Made by a program: the position numbers and the translations under genes
Notes under the pieces: model-generated
Databases searched by the model: none
Told to the model about the DNA's origin: nothing
What the model saw: the letters and a program-made list of their open reading frames with translations, nothing else
Shown here: positions 35,590-44,598 of the stretch, piece by piece
Position numbering within the stretch: position 1 is the first letter of the stretch
Layout of the letters: each line of letters opens with the position of its first letter
Assembly (NCBI RefSeq): GCF_900090265.1
Contig: NZ_LT607752.1
Span: forward strand, 2,852,001-2,916,000
DNA: 64,000 nt
Direction of reading: 5' to 3'
Origin: Micromonospora rifamycinica
GTDB taxonomy: Bacteria; Actinomycetota; Actinomycetes; Mycobacteriales; Micromonosporaceae

Positions 35590-37188
35590 TCATGAATGGC
35601 CGTTGGAGACGGCCGCCTGGTCGAGGCCGTAGGTGAGGGCGTCGACCAACGCGTGCCAGGACGCCTCGACCACGTTGGGGTGCACCCCCACGGTGGTCCA
35701 GTCCCGGCCGGTGCCGTCGGCGGTCTCCACCAGCACCCGGGTCACCGCGCCGGTGCCGTGGGTGCCCTCCAGGATGCGTACCTTGTAGTCGGCCAGCTCG
35801 AAGTGCCGCAGCTCCGGATAGTGCTTGGACATCCCGACCCGCAGCGCCTCGTCGAGGGCGTTGACCGGGCCGTTGCCCTCGGCGGTGGCGATCACCCGCT
35901 CACCGCGTACCCGGATCTTCACGGTGGCCTCGGAGACCACCGCGCCGTCCTCCCGGTGCTCGACCAGCACCCGGTACGACTCCAGCGTGAACGGCCGCGC
36001 CGGGGCGGCGTCCGGCAGCTCGGAGCGGACCAGCAGCTCGAACGAGGCGTCGGCGGCCTCGAACGACCAGCCACCCGCCTCCAGCTCCTTGACCCGGGCG
36101 GTCACCTTCGACACGGCGTCCGGATGGCCGGCCAGGTCAAGACCCAGCTCGCGGCTCTTCAGCTCGATGCTGGCCCGGCCGGCCATCTCGGTCACCAGGA
36201 TCCGCATGTCGTTGCCCACCACCGACGGGTCCACGTGGTTGTAGAGCAACGGGTCGACCTTGATCGCACTCGCGTGCAGCCCCGCCTTGTGGGCGAAGGC
36301 GGCGGCCCCGGCGTACGCCTGGTGGGTGTCGGGGGCGATGTTGGCGATCTCGGCGATGGCGTGCGAGACCCGCACCATCTGTTCCAGGCAGCCGTCGGGT
36401 AGGACGGGCAGCCCGAGCTTGAGTTGGAGGTTGGCCACCACGGCGAAGAGATCGGCGTTGCCGGGGCGCTCGCCGTACCCGTTGGCGGTGCCCTGGACGT
36501 GCCGGACCCCGGCCTCGACGGCCGCGACCGTGTTGGCCACCGCGCAGGCGGTGTCGTTCTGGGCGTGCATGCCGAACGACTCCGGGGCGATCCCGGTCCG
36601 CGCGGTCAGGTCGGTGATCGCGGCGGTCACCCGGGACGGCAGCATCCCGCCGTTGGTGTCGCAGAGCACGAACCGCTCGGCCCCCGCCGCGAGCGCGGTC
36701 TCGACCACCGAGGCGGTGTACGCCGGGTCGTGCCGGAACCCGTCGAAGAAGTGCTCGCCGTCGACGAAGACCCGTCGTCCCTCGGCGACCAGGTGGGCGA
36801 CGGTGTCCCGGACCATCGCCAGGTTCTCCGCGCCGGTGGTGCGCAGCGCGCGTTCGACGTGCCGGATGTCGGCCTTGGCGACCAGGGCGACGGCCGGGGT
36901 CTGCGCGTCGAGCAACGCGCGGACCTGCGGGTCGTCGGCGACGGCCACCCCGGCCTTGCGGGTCGCGCCGAAGGCGACCAGCAGGGCGTGCCGCAGGGGC
37001 AGCTCGGTGCGGGCCCGGCGGAAGAACTCGGTGTCCTTCGGTACGGCACCCGGCCACCCGCCCTCGATGAAGCCGACACCGAACTCGTCGAGCAGCCGGG
37101 CCACCGCGAGCTTGTCGACCACCGAGTAGCTGAGCCCCTCGCGCTGGGCGCCGTCGCGCAGCGTGGTGTCGTAGACCTGGAACGTCAT
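35590..37188 (-). CDS. cimA: (R)-citramalate synthase
   Basis: 532 residues from ATG 37188 (MTFQVYDTTLRDGAQREGL). Condenses acetyl-CoA with pyruvate to citramalate, a threonine-independent entry to isoleucine. HMGL-like TIM barrel: YDTTLRDGAQREG, GFIEGGWPGAVPKD, GMHAQNDTACAVANT and HVQGTANGYGERPGNAD; a C-terminal LeuA dimer/regulatory domain (~400-520, with GVHPNVVEASWHALVDAL) for feedback control. Preference over isopropylmalate synthase rests on the family-specific GGWPGA and NGYGERPGN motifs and on the Ile-coding leader peptide upstream. ATG 37203 would add five residues; the later start has aaggga at good spacing. Confidence 0.92.
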   Translation of the reverse strand: MTFQVYDTTLRDGAQREGLSYSVVDKLAVARLLDEFGVGFIEGGWPGAVPKDTEFFRRARTELPLRHALLVAFGATRKAGVAVADDPQVRALLDAQTPAVALVAKADIRHVERALRTTGAENLAMVRDTVAHLVAEGRRVFVDGEHFFDGFRHDPAYTASVVETALAAGAERFVLCDTNGGMLPSRVTAAITDLTARTGIAPESFGMHAQNDTACAVANTVAAVEAGVRHVQGTANGYGERPGNADLFAVVANLQLKLGLPVLPDGCLEQMVRVSHAIAEIANIAPDTHQAYAGAAAFAHKAGLHASAIKVDPLLYNHVDPSVVGNDMRILVTEMAGRASIELKSRELGLDLAGHPDAVSKVTARVKELEAGGWSFEAADASFELLVRSELPDAAPARPFTLESYRVLVEHREDGAVVSEATVKIRVRGERVIATAEGNGPVNALDEALRVGMSKHYPELRHFELADYKVRILEGTHGTGAVTRVLVETADGTGRDWTTVGVHPNVVEASWHALVDALTYGLDQAAVSNGHS

Positions 37189-37221
37189 CGAGAGTCCCTT
37201 CATCGGATCTTGGCGAGCAAC

Positions 37222-37250
37222 AAAAAGACCCCCCGCGGATGCGGGAGGTC
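37222..37250 (-). terminator. Attenuator terminator in the cimA leader
   Basis: On the transcribed strand, a 10-bp stem (arms 37250-37241 and 37236-37227, gacctcccgc with gcggggggtc, one U-G) is followed by five U (37226-37222), just before cimA. A GC-rich hairpin (about 37252-37281) precedes it, directly after the leader stop. This is the classic layout of transcription attenuation. Confidence 0.75.
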
Positions 37251-37281
37251 TGCGCGCTCGGCAGAGGGGTGGGCCGGCGCG

Positions 37282-37323
37282 CTAGCTGCCAATAATGCGG
37301 GCGGAGCTGGTCACGGTCGCCAC
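37282..37323 (-). CDS. cimA leader peptide with paired isoleucine codons
   Basis: A 13-residue frame, MATVTSSARIIGS, starting GTG 37323 and ending TAG 37282. It contains two adjacent ATT Ile codons, a codon very rare in this genome, immediately upstream of the attenuator hairpins. Ribosome stalling there under Ile-tRNA shortage would favour read-through into cimA (inference by analogy with known leaders). Shine-Dalgarno is weak. Confidence 0.65.
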   Translation of the reverse strand: MATVTSSARIIGS

Positions 37324-37467
37324 TCTGCCACCCGCTCCCGGTTCTGGGAGGCAGAATCCACATGTCGGGACGGGTGTGCGCGGCGGCACACCCGGGTACC
37401 CGGGTGCGGACAGCAGGCACTTTCCCCGCCAGCGACAGCGACGACGACAGCCGAGGCAGGAGCTCCC

Positions 37468-37926
37468 ATGGACCGGCTCGACCCGCACTCCGCCCACGGC
37501 AGCACCGACCCGATCGTCGACGACGGGCAGGGGGCGATCGCCGGCGGCGCCCCGGGCGGGGCGTTCAACCCGTGGAGCTACCGCGACGAGGCCGGGGTCG
37601 CCGACGTCGACCTGGTCGGCTACCAGGTCGAGGCCACCGACGGCGGCATCGGCCGGATCGACGGGGCCAGCCACGAGGTGGGCGGCAGCTACCTGGTCGT
37701 GGACACCGGACCGTGGATCTTCGGCAGGAAGGTGATGCTCCCCGCCGGCACCGTCGCCCAGGTCGACCACGACGACCGCAAGGTCCACGTCGACCGCACC
37801 CGGGACCAGATCAAGGCCGCTCCCGAGTACGACGAGACCAGCCACGGCGACCCGGCCTACCGGGACAGGCTGGGCGGCTACTACGACGACAGCTACGGCA
37901 ACCTGCCCCCCGGCACCGCCCGGTAG
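37468..37926 (+). CDS. PRC-barrel domain protein
   Basis: 152 residues from ATG 37468, with aggag upstream. After a ~40-residue acidic N-terminus comes a PRC-barrel: DVDLVGYQVEATDGGIGRID, GGSYLVVDTGPWIFGRKVML and VAQVDHDDRKVHVDRTRDQI. The tail is Tyr/Gly-rich (GGYYDDSYGNLPPG). PRC-barrels bind RNA or proteins in RimM and photosystem proteins; stand-alone actinobacterial versions have no settled function. Divergent from cimA across 144 bp that includes the cimA leader. Confidence 0.85.
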   Translation: MDRLDPHSAHGSTDPIVDDGQGAIAGGAPGGAFNPWSYRDEAGVADVDLVGYQVEATDGGIGRIDGASHEVGGSYLVVDTGPWIFGRKVMLPAGTVAQVDHDDRKVHVDRTRDQIKAAPEYDETSHGDPAYRDRLGGYYDDSYGNLPPGTAR

Positions 37927-38036
37927 CCGGGCGCGGAGGGCACCCGGGTCCAGGCGCGCAGAGCACCCGGATCCGGGCGTACAGAGCACGGTCGGTGGGG
38001 GCGCGGACACGCCCCGCCGACCGTTACCGTGTCCGG

Positions 38037-38795
38037 ATGAACCCCATCGAGGACAGCCGCCGCATCCCGTTCTCCGCGATGTTCAACTTCCGCGACGTCG
38101 GCGGCTACCCCGGCCGGGACGGTCGTGTCGTCCGTTGGGGCCGGCTCTACCGGTCGGACTCTCCGCACCGGATCGACGGCACCGACCGGGAGGCCTTCGC
38201 CGCCCTCGGCATCCGTACCGTGATCGACCTGCGTCGCCCGTCCGAGGTGGACCGGGACGGCCGGGTGCCCGACCTGGACGGGCTGGCCTACCGGCACATC
38301 CACCCCGAGCACGCCGAGTGGGGGCTACGGGCGCACGAGCCGGACACCAGTCTGGCCCGCTACCTCGCCGACCGGTACGCCGACCTCGCCGAGACCGGCA
38401 CCGCCGGGTTGGCCGAGGCGGTCGGCCTGATCGCCGACAGCGCCAACGCGCCGGTCCTGGTGCACTGCGTCGCGGGCAAGGACCGCACCGGCATCGTCTG
38501 CGCGCTGACCCTGGCGGTGCTCGGCGTCGACGACGAGCAGATCGCCGAGGACTACGCGCTGAGCACCGAGGCGTCCGAACGGTTCAGCGCCTGGTTGGCG
38601 GAGGCCATGCCGGACGCTCAGAAGCCGCCCGCGCCGTTCCTGGGCTCTCCCGCCGAGGCGATGGCGCTCTTCCTCGACGAACTCCGCCAGCGGCACGGGT
38701 CGATCGAGGACTACCTGCGGCACGCCGGGGTCACCGACGCCCAGCTCGCCGCCCTCCGCGACCACCTGCTGGAGCGGCACGCCCCACCGGAGTAG
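38037..38795 (+). CDS. Tyrosine-protein phosphatase (PtpB/Siw14-like)
   Basis: 252 residues from ATG 38037. N-terminal FNFRDVGGYPGRDGRVVRWG followed by LYRSD, then VIDLRRPSEVD and the P-loop VLVHCVAGKDRTGIVCALTL, which carries the catalytic Cys and Arg (CX5R). This is the PtpB-type family (dual-specificity Tyr/phosphoinositide phosphatases). It probably dephosphorylates Tyr or Ser/Thr or lipid substrates in the cytoplasm, as no signal peptide is seen. The next gene, a serpin, has its own upstream region. Confidence 0.9.
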   Translation: MNPIEDSRRIPFSAMFNFRDVGGYPGRDGRVVRWGRLYRSDSPHRIDGTDREAFAALGIRTVIDLRRPSEVDRDGRVPDLDGLAYRHIHPEHAEWGLRAHEPDTSLARYLADRYADLAETGTAGLAEAVGLIADSANAPVLVHCVAGKDRTGIVCALTLAVLGVDDEQIAEDYALSTEASERFSAWLAEAMPDAQKPPAPFLGSPAEAMALFLDELRQRHGSIEDYLRHAGVTDAQLAALRDHLLERHAPPE

Positions 38796-38978
38796 CCGCA
38801 CCCCGATCGAACAGCCGGACCCCGCACGACGGGGAGGCGGTGGTTCGACGTCGCGGCCCCGGGGATGTCCCGCCGACCGGGTGCTCCTACCACGCGCGAG
38901 ATACCGACATCGACAAACTTCGATTAATTATGCCGTTCCAACTGGCTTTCCTCCATGGAACTGCTCTACTGTCGAAAC

Positions 38979-40271
38979 ATGGTCTCGCGTCGATCGGTCC
39001 TGCGGGCGGTCCCCCTCGCCGCCGCCGCACTTGCCGCCGCCCCCGGCCGCCCCGGTCGGCCCGGCGCGCCGTCCACGTCGACGGAACCGGTACGCGTACC
39101 GCCCGAGCCGGCGACGACGCAGCCCGCCGCGACCGCCGTCCGCGGCTTCACGGCCGACCTCTACCGCACGCTGGCGTCGAGCCACGCCGGCGGCAACGTG
39201 GTGTGCGCGCCGTACTCGGTGGGGCTCGCGCTCGCGATGACCAGGGCGGGTGCCGGCTCGACCACGGCGGACGAGATGGACACGGTGCTCCACGCGCCGT
39301 ATCCGCGACCCCGCGCGCTCGACAGCGGGCTCAACACCCTCGACCAGACGCTCGCCGGCCGTTACCAGGACGGCGACGGCACCAGGCAGGCACGGCTGAC
39401 CACGGCCAACGCCCTGTGGACGCGGCTCGACCTCAGCCTGCGGCCCGGGTTCCGGGACACCCTGGCCGGCTACTACGGTGCCGCGCCGCACCCGGTCGAC
39501 TTCCGTGGCACGCCGGAGGCGGCCCGCCAGGAGATCAACACCTGGGTGTCCGACCGGACCGCCGCGAGGATCCCGGAGCTGTTGCGGCCCGGTGTCGTGA
39601 GCCCCGACAGCAGCCTGGTGCTGACCAACACGACCTACCTCAAGGCCGCCTGGAAGTACCCGTTCACCGCCACCGCCACCGCGGTGGAACCGTTCACCCG
39701 GGACGACGGCACCGTCGTCCACGTCCCGGTCATGCGCGGGCCGTTCGACCGGATGGGCTACCTCGAAGGCGACGGGTGGCGCGCGGTCGACGTGCCGTAC
39801 GCCGGCGACGGGCTCGCCATGGCCGTCGTCATGCCGACCCGGGGCGGTCTCGCGGCGGTCGAGGCCAACCTCGATGCGACGTGGCTGGGCGCGGTGCTGA
39901 CCGGGTTCCAGACCATCGACGTCCAGCTACGTCTGCCCCGGTGGACGTTCCGCCTACCGGCCGACCTGGGTGCCGCGCTGGGCGGCCTCGGCATGCCCAC
40001 GGCATTCACCCCGGAGGCCGACTTCAGCGCCATGAGCACCGAACCGGCCCTGCGCATCGGCAACGTCGCGCACGAGACCTTCATCGCGGTGGACGAGAAG
40101 GGCACCGAGGCCGCCGCCGCGTCGGCCGTCATCATCCGACCACCGTCGATCCCGCAGGGGCCGCAGTTCTTCGTCGACCGGCCGTTCCTGTACGTCATCC
40201 ACGACCGGCCCACCGGCGTACCGCTGTTCATCGGCCGGCTCCACGACCCGCTGGCCACCGGCCCGGCCTGA
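38979..40271 (+). CDS. Exported serpin (serine protease inhibitor)
   Basis: 430 residues from ATG 38979 (MVSRRSVLRAVPLAAAALAA), a twin-arginine-like signal; ATG 38955 would add eight residues. Serpin fold: NVVCAPYSVGLALAMTRAGA, LVLTNTTYLKAAWKYPF, HETFIAVDEKGTEAAAASAV (strand plus hinge) and PFLYVIHDRPTGVPLFIGR at the C-terminus. The small-residue hinge GTEAAAAS is that of an inhibitory serpin; the reactive bond falls near RPPSIP, with Pro or Arg near P1, so the target protease is unclear. An AT-rich promoter-like stretch lies at 38915-38945. Serpins are sporadic in bacteria. Confidence 0.92.
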   Translation: MVSRRSVLRAVPLAAAALAAAPGRPGRPGAPSTSTEPVRVPPEPATTQPAATAVRGFTADLYRTLASSHAGGNVVCAPYSVGLALAMTRAGAGSTTADEMDTVLHAPYPRPRALDSGLNTLDQTLAGRYQDGDGTRQARLTTANALWTRLDLSLRPGFRDTLAGYYGAAPHPVDFRGTPEAARQEINTWVSDRTAARIPELLRPGVVSPDSSLVLTNTTYLKAAWKYPFTATATAVEPFTRDDGTVVHVPVMRGPFDRMGYLEGDGWRAVDVPYAGDGLAMAVVMPTRGGLAAVEANLDATWLGAVLTGFQTIDVQLRLPRWTFRLPADLGAALGGLGMPTAFTPEADFSAMSTEPALRIGNVAHETFIAVDEKGTEAAAASAVIIRPPSIPQGPQFFVDRPFLYVIHDRPTGVPLFIGRLHDPLATGPA

Positions 40272-40380
40272 CCCGACCGCGCGCGGTCGACACCATCGGC
40301 TACGCGCCCGGCCGGGCAGGGGCCGGCGACAGCCGACGGCGAACCGCCGGCCGTCGCCACCGACGGGCGACGGGCGACCG

Positions 40381-41478
40381 TCAGAGGATGCGTCGGACCC
40401 AGCCCTGCGGGTCGGGGGCCTCGCCGCGCTGGATCGCCACCAGCCGCTCCCGCAGCGCGGTGGTGGAGCGTCCCGCCTCGCCACCGCCGATCACGAACTC
40501 GCCCCCGGGGAAGCGCACCCGGCCGATCGGGGTGATCACCGCGGCGGTGCCGCAGGCGAAGACCTCGCGCAGCCGGCCGCTCTCCGCGTCGGCCTGCCAC
40601 TCGGCGAAGCTGATCGGGCGCTCCACCACCTGGTGCCCGGCGGCGGTGGCGAGGGAGAGCAGTGCGTCCCGGGTGATGCCGGGCAGGATCGTGCCGTTCA
40701 GCGGCGGGGTGACCACGGTGCCGTCGTCGTAGACGAAGAACACGTTCATGCCGCCCAGTTCCTCGACGTAGCGACGCTCCACCGCGTCCAGGAAGACCAC
40801 CTGGTCGCAGTCGGCCTCGATCGCCTCCGCCTGCGCGGAGAGCGACGCGGCGTAGTTGCCGCCGCACTTGGCCGCGCCGGTCCCGCCGGGGGCGGCCCGG
40901 GTGTAGTCCGGGGAGACCCAGACCGTGACCGGCTTGACGCCGCCGGCGAAGTACGCGCCGGCCGGCGAGGCGATGACGCAGTAGAGGTACTCCTTGGCGG
41001 GGCGGACCCCGAGGAAGACCTCGCTGGCGAACATGAAGGGCCGCAGGTAGAGGCTGGCGTCGGCGGCCTCGGGGATCCACTCCCGGTCGATCTCGACCAG
41101 CCGGTGCAGCGACTCGACGAACAGCTCCGCCGGCAGCTCCGGCATGGCCATCCGCCGGGCGGACTCGACGAACCGGGCCGCGTTCGCCTCCGGGCGGAAC
41201 ATGGTGACCGACCCGTCGGCCGTCCGGTACGCCTTCAGCCCCTCGAAGATCTCCTGCGCGTAGTGCAGGACGGCACTGGCCGGGTCCATCGGGATCGGCG
41301 CGCGGGCCTCGACCCGGGGGTCGTACCAGCCCTTGCCGTCGGCGTACCGGATCGTCACCATGTGGTCGGTGAAGACCTGGCCGAACCCGGGGTTGGCCAG
41401 CAGGGCGGCCCGCTCGACGGCGGATACCGGCGCGCTATTCGGACGGATCTCGAAATCGAGCATGTCACCACCGCTCAT
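40381..41478 (-). CDS. ilvE: Branched-chain amino acid aminotransferase
   Basis: 365 residues from ATG 41478, behind gggaggtc. Fold-type IV PLP enzyme making Val, Leu and Ile from their 2-oxo acids with glutamate. Seen: HYAQEIFEGLKAYR, LYLRPFMFASEVFLGVRP, GTGAAKCGGNYAASL (PLP Lys), QVVFLDAVERRYVEELGGMN and EVFACGTAAVITPIG. Lies 106 bp downstream of leuB in the same direction and is probably co-transcribed with it. Confidence 0.96.
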   Translation of the reverse strand: MSGGDMLDFEIRPNSAPVSAVERAALLANPGFGQVFTDHMVTIRYADGKGWYDPRVEARAPIPMDPASAVLHYAQEIFEGLKAYRTADGSVTMFRPEANAARFVESARRMAMPELPAELFVESLHRLVEIDREWIPEAADASLYLRPFMFASEVFLGVRPAKEYLYCVIASPAGAYFAGGVKPVTVWVSPDYTRAAPGGTGAAKCGGNYAASLSAQAEAIEADCDQVVFLDAVERRYVEELGGMNVFFVYDDGTVVTPPLNGTILPGITRDALLSLATAAGHQVVERPISFAEWQADAESGRLREVFACGTAAVITPIGRVRFPGGEFVIGGGEAGRSTTALRERLVAIQRGEAPDPQGWVRRIL

Positions 41479-41584
41479 CGCGCTGACCTCCCTGCGATTG
41501 GACGGCGCGCGGGGACCGCGCACCGAGCTGATGCCAGAAACCTACCCGAACGGTCGTTCAGCGGGTAGCTCCGCCCGGGTGGGA

Positions 41585-42622
41585 TCAGGCCACCGCCTGG
41601 GCGGCGAGCCGGTCCCCCACCTCGTCGGTGCGCAACGGCGCACCCGGCGTCCGGGCGGCCAGCTCCGCGGCGACCGCGCCGGTCACCCGGGCGGCGGCGT
41701 CCGGGTGGCCGAGCTGGTCGAGCAGGAGCGCGGCGGAGAGCACGGCGGCCACCGGGTCGGCGACCCCCTTGCCGGCGATGTCCGGCGCCGAGCCGTGCAC
41801 CGGCTCGAACATCGACGGGTACGCCCCGGTGGGGTTGATACAGCCGCTGGCCGCGAGGCCGATCCCGCCGGTCACCGCGGCGGCGATGTCGGTGAGGATG
41901 TCACCGAAGAGGTTGTCGGTCACCACCACGTCGTACCGCTGGGGCTGGGTGACCAGGAACATCGCGGCGGCGTCGACGTGCTGGTACTCGGTGTCGACGT
42001 CGGGGTGCTCGGCGGCGACGGCCGCGAACGTCCGCGCCCACAGCGACCCGGCGTGGGTCAGCACGTTGGTCTTGTGGACCAGGGTGACCTTGCGGCGTTC
42101 CCGCCGGCCGGCGCGGGCGAACGCGTCCCGGACGACCCGCTCCACCCCGTGCCGGGTGTTCAGGCTCTCCTCGGTGGCCACCTCGGCCGGGGTGTCCCGG
42201 TGCAGGCTGCCCCCGGCCCCGGCGTAGAGGCCCTCGGTGCCCTCCCGGACGACGACCAGGTCGACCTCGCCCGGCTTCACGGTGGCCAGCGGCCCGGCCA
42301 CCCCGGGCCAGAGCCGGGACGGACGCAGGTTGACGTACTGGTCGAAGGCGAAGCGGAGCTTCAGCAGCAGGCCGCGCTCCAGCACGCCGGGCGGCACGGT
42401 CGGGTCGCCGACCGCGCCGAGCAGGATGGCGTCGTGACCGGCCAGCTCGGTCAGCACGGAGTCGGGCAGCACCTCACCGGTACGGTGGTACCGCGCCGCG
42501 CCCAGGTCGTACTCCGTCGCCTCGACGCCGGGGAGCACGGCGTCGAGGACCTTGAGGGCCTGCGCGACCACCTCGGGTCCGATCCCGTCCCCGGCCACCA
42601 CCGCGATCCTCGCCACCCGCAC
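41585..42622 (-). CDS. leuB: 3-isopropylmalate dehydrogenase
   Basis: 345 residues from GTG 42622, preceded by gaggtgagga. Oxidatively decarboxylates 3-isopropylmalate with NAD+ in leucine synthesis, and likely 3-methylmalate in the citramalate route. Signatures: [45 protein letters not shown] and [20 protein letters not shown], then [15 protein letters not shown]. Full length. First gene of leuB-ilvE, divergent from the ApbE-like gene. Confidence 0.97.
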   Translation of the reverse strand: MRVARIAVVAGDGIGPEVVAQALKVLDAVLPGVEATEYDLGAARYHRTGEVLPDSVLTELAGHDAILLGAVGDPTVPPGVLERGLLLKLRFAFDQYVNLRPSRLWPGVAGPLATVKPGEVDLVVVREGTEGLYAGAGGSLHRDTPAEVATEESLNTRHGVERVVRDAFARAGRRERRKVTLVHKTNVLTHAGSLWARTFAAVAAEHPDVDTEYQHVDAAAMFLVTQPQRYDVVVTDNLFGDILTDIAAAVTGGIGLAASGCINPTGAYPSMFEPVHGSAPDIAGKGVADPVAAVLSAALLLDQLGHPDAAARVTGAVAAELAARTPGAPLRTDEVGDRLAAQAVA

Positions 42623-42833
42623 TCCTCACCTCGTCCGTTGCCGAGAACGGTACGTCGCCGTCCCGGCTCCCGGTACGGGCCTTCCATGATCTGGGAAGCA
42701 CAAACGCTCAGCAGGCTCCCAGGCAGCATTCATGGTGCGGTCATCTCCACTGCCTAGGGTCCTCATCATCGACGGGCCGCAGGGCCCGCGACGGACCGGC
42801 CGCGACGCCGCGGCACCGTCGTGAAGGAGCAGG

Positions 42834-43712
42834 ATGATGCGGACCGAGCAGCAGCAGGGGCCAGGCCGACTGGACGCGCAACCGCGCACCCGCTGGGTGG
42901 ACCAGGCGACGTTCTCCCGGCGTCGACCCGACCTGCGCCTGGGCGCCCGCAGCCACCGCGTCGACCGGCCCGGTGACGCGCCCGGCGGCCGGATCGCCGT
43001 GCAGCACCGCGTCCGGACCGGCACCGCCGAGTACTCCCTCCTGCTCAACGCTCCGGAGGAGCTGGGCCGCCGGACGGTCGGCGACGCGCTGCGCGACGCC
43101 GTCGCCGAGCTGCGGGCCATCGACCTCACCTACGGACCGAACCGGCCGGAGAGCCTGGTGTCCCGGCTGCGGCGCGGGGAGATCAGCCCCGAGTCGTACC
43201 CGCCGCTGACCGACCTGGTCGACCGGTGCGCGGCCATGCGGGCCGCCACCGACGGCTGGTTCGACGCCTGGGCCGTCCCCGGCGGATTCGACCCCGGCGG
43301 CCTGCTCAACGGCTGGGCGGTGGAGCGGGCCGCGACCCGGTTGCGCGCCGCCGGCATCACCGACTACGCGGTGCTCTCCGGCGCCGACCTGACGGTACGG
43401 GGACACGCCGCGCACGGCGGCCCCTGGCGGGTGGCCGTGCACCACCCGACCGACGGTCGACGCGCCCCGCTGGTGCTGGAGATGACGGCCGGCGCGGTGG
43501 GCACCTCCGGGGTGAGCGGCCGGCAGGGGCACGTGGTCGACCCGCACAGCGGGGAACCGGCCGGGCAGCTGGTCGCCGCGACCGTCGTCGGCCCGGACCT
43601 GGCCGTGGCCGACGCCTACGCGACCGCGTTGTACGCGGCCGGGCCGGTGGGGCTGTCGTGGTTCCGCGCCGACTCGGCGTATCAGGCTCTCTTCGCCCAC
43701 CGGCGCCGCTGA
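42834..43712 (+). CDS. ApbE-like FAD:protein FMN transferase, variant active site
   Basis: 292 residues; ATG 42834 and 42837 are both possible, behind aaggag. ApbE fold: RIAVQHRVRTGTAEYSL, ELRAIDLTYGPNRPESLVSRLRRG and GWFDAWAVPGGFDPGGLLNGWAVERAA-like FDPGGLLNGWAVERAA, then GAVGTSGVSGRQGHVVDPHS with the metal/FAD-binding tail. ApbE enzymes attach FMN covalently to Thr of redox subunits. Oddity: the conserved Lys of the GGxxKG loop is Asn (GGLLNG), which may alter activity. No Nqr/Rnf-type partner is in the window. No signal peptide is seen, so it appears cytoplasmic. Confidence 0.85.
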   Translation: MMRTEQQQGPGRLDAQPRTRWVDQATFSRRRPDLRLGARSHRVDRPGDAPGGRIAVQHRVRTGTAEYSLLLNAPEELGRRTVGDALRDAVAELRAIDLTYGPNRPESLVSRLRRGEISPESYPPLTDLVDRCAAMRAATDGWFDAWAVPGGFDPGGLLNGWAVERAATRLRAAGITDYAVLSGADLTVRGHAAHGGPWRVAVHHPTDGRRAPLVLEMTAGAVGTSGVSGRQGHVVDPHSGEPAGQLVAATVVGPDLAVADAYATALYAAGPVGLSWFRADSAYQALFAHRRR

Positions 43713-43782
43713 GCGGCGCCGCGGCGCGTCGGCCGACCTGTGGAGGGGGTCCACGGGGTGGCGCGGTCGACGGGCCGGCGAT

Positions 43783-43818
43783 CGGCCCCCACGGTCTCGG
43801 CAACGACCGTGGGGGCCG
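43783..43818 (+). terminator. Hairpin terminator after the ApbE-like gene
   Basis: Perfect 14-bp stem (arms 43783-43796 and 43805-43818) with an 8-nt loop, 70 bp after the stop. A second, 8-bp hairpin (43703-43721) brackets the stop codon itself. The rest of the 357-bp gap to the next gene shows nothing recognisable. Confidence 0.65.
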
Positions 43819-44069
43819 GTCAACGACGAGTGCGCGTGGCTCGCGCATTCGAGGGGTGCGGACCGGCCGATCGGACGGTCGACCTCGTCACCCGAAGACG
43901 GGCCGCTGCCTCGATGTTCCGGTGACCGCACCGGTACGGTAGCGAATCGACGCAACTCGACGCAAGAGGCTCCACAGCGGACGGTATCCACCGGACACTC
44001 CCGACCACCCGCGGTCAGCACGGCGGGGCAGTGTCGCCCGGGTGAACGCGTGATGGCACGCTGTCCGCC

Positions 44070-44426
44070 GTGAGTTTCGATCTGAGCGTGTGGGCCCTCC
44101 ACGACGGGGCCACGCCGGAGGACGTCCGGTCGGCGGTGCAACGGTGCCGCGAGGGGCAGCACGGCGACCGGTATCCGGATCCCCGGGTGGTCGGCTTCTA
44201 CCGCGCCCTCACCGCCTCCTATCCCGACCGGCCCGCCCACCAGGGCACACCGTGGGAGGTCTCGCCGCTGCACGCCGCCGCCGACCACGTGGCCCTGAAC
44301 CTCGTCCCGACCTGCCCGGACCAGGTGCTGCTGGACATCGAGCGGCTGGCCGGCGAGTACGACCTCATGCTCTTCGATCCGCAGGACGGCTCGGTCTACC
44401 CGCCGCCGTCCCGGGTAACCCGCTGA
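44070..44426 (+). CDS. Conserved hypothetical protein
   Basis: 118 residues from GTG 44070 (VSFDLSVWALHDGATPEDVRS). Acidic, soluble, with VVGFYRALTASYPDRP, AADHVALNLVPTCPDQVLLD and AGEYDLMLFDPQDGSVYPP. The pattern of a short N-terminal strand, helix and ending 'DPQDGSVYPP' is one I associate with small actinobacterial proteins of unknown function, some near immunity-like genes; no confident family. It is convergent with serA and separated from it by repeats and a strong hairpin. Confidence 0.65.
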   Translation: MSFDLSVWALHDGATPEDVRSAVQRCREGQHGDRYPDPRVVGFYRALTASYPDRPAHQGTPWEVSPLHAAADHVALNLVPTCPDQVLLDIERLAGEYDLMLFDPQDGSVYPPPSRVTR

Positions 44427-44456
44427 CCCGAGGTCCCCGCGCCGCCCGCTGACCTG

Positions 44457-44530
44457 CTGGCCCCGACGGCCCCGGGCCGCCAGCTGGCCCCGACGGCCCC
44501 GGGCCGCCAGCTGGCCCCGACGGCCCCGGT
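44457..44530. repeat. 27-bp tandem repeats
   Basis: Units at 44457, 44484 and 44511 (partial) of ctggccccgacggccccggg plus ccgccag, non-coding, between convergent genes. Confidence 0.85.
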
Positions 44531-44545
44531 CGTCGGCTGTGGACG

Positions 44546-44582
44546 ACGGAAGGACCCGACCGGGTCGGTCGGGTCCTTCCGT
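44546..44582. terminator. Strong bidirectional terminator
   Basis: Perfect 16-bp stem (arms 44546-44561 and 44567-44582, acggaaggacccgacc) with a 5-nt loop, between the hypothetical gene and serA, 17 bp beyond the serA stop. Confidence 0.85.
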
Positions 44583-44598
44583 AAGCGGTGCGGTGGGG

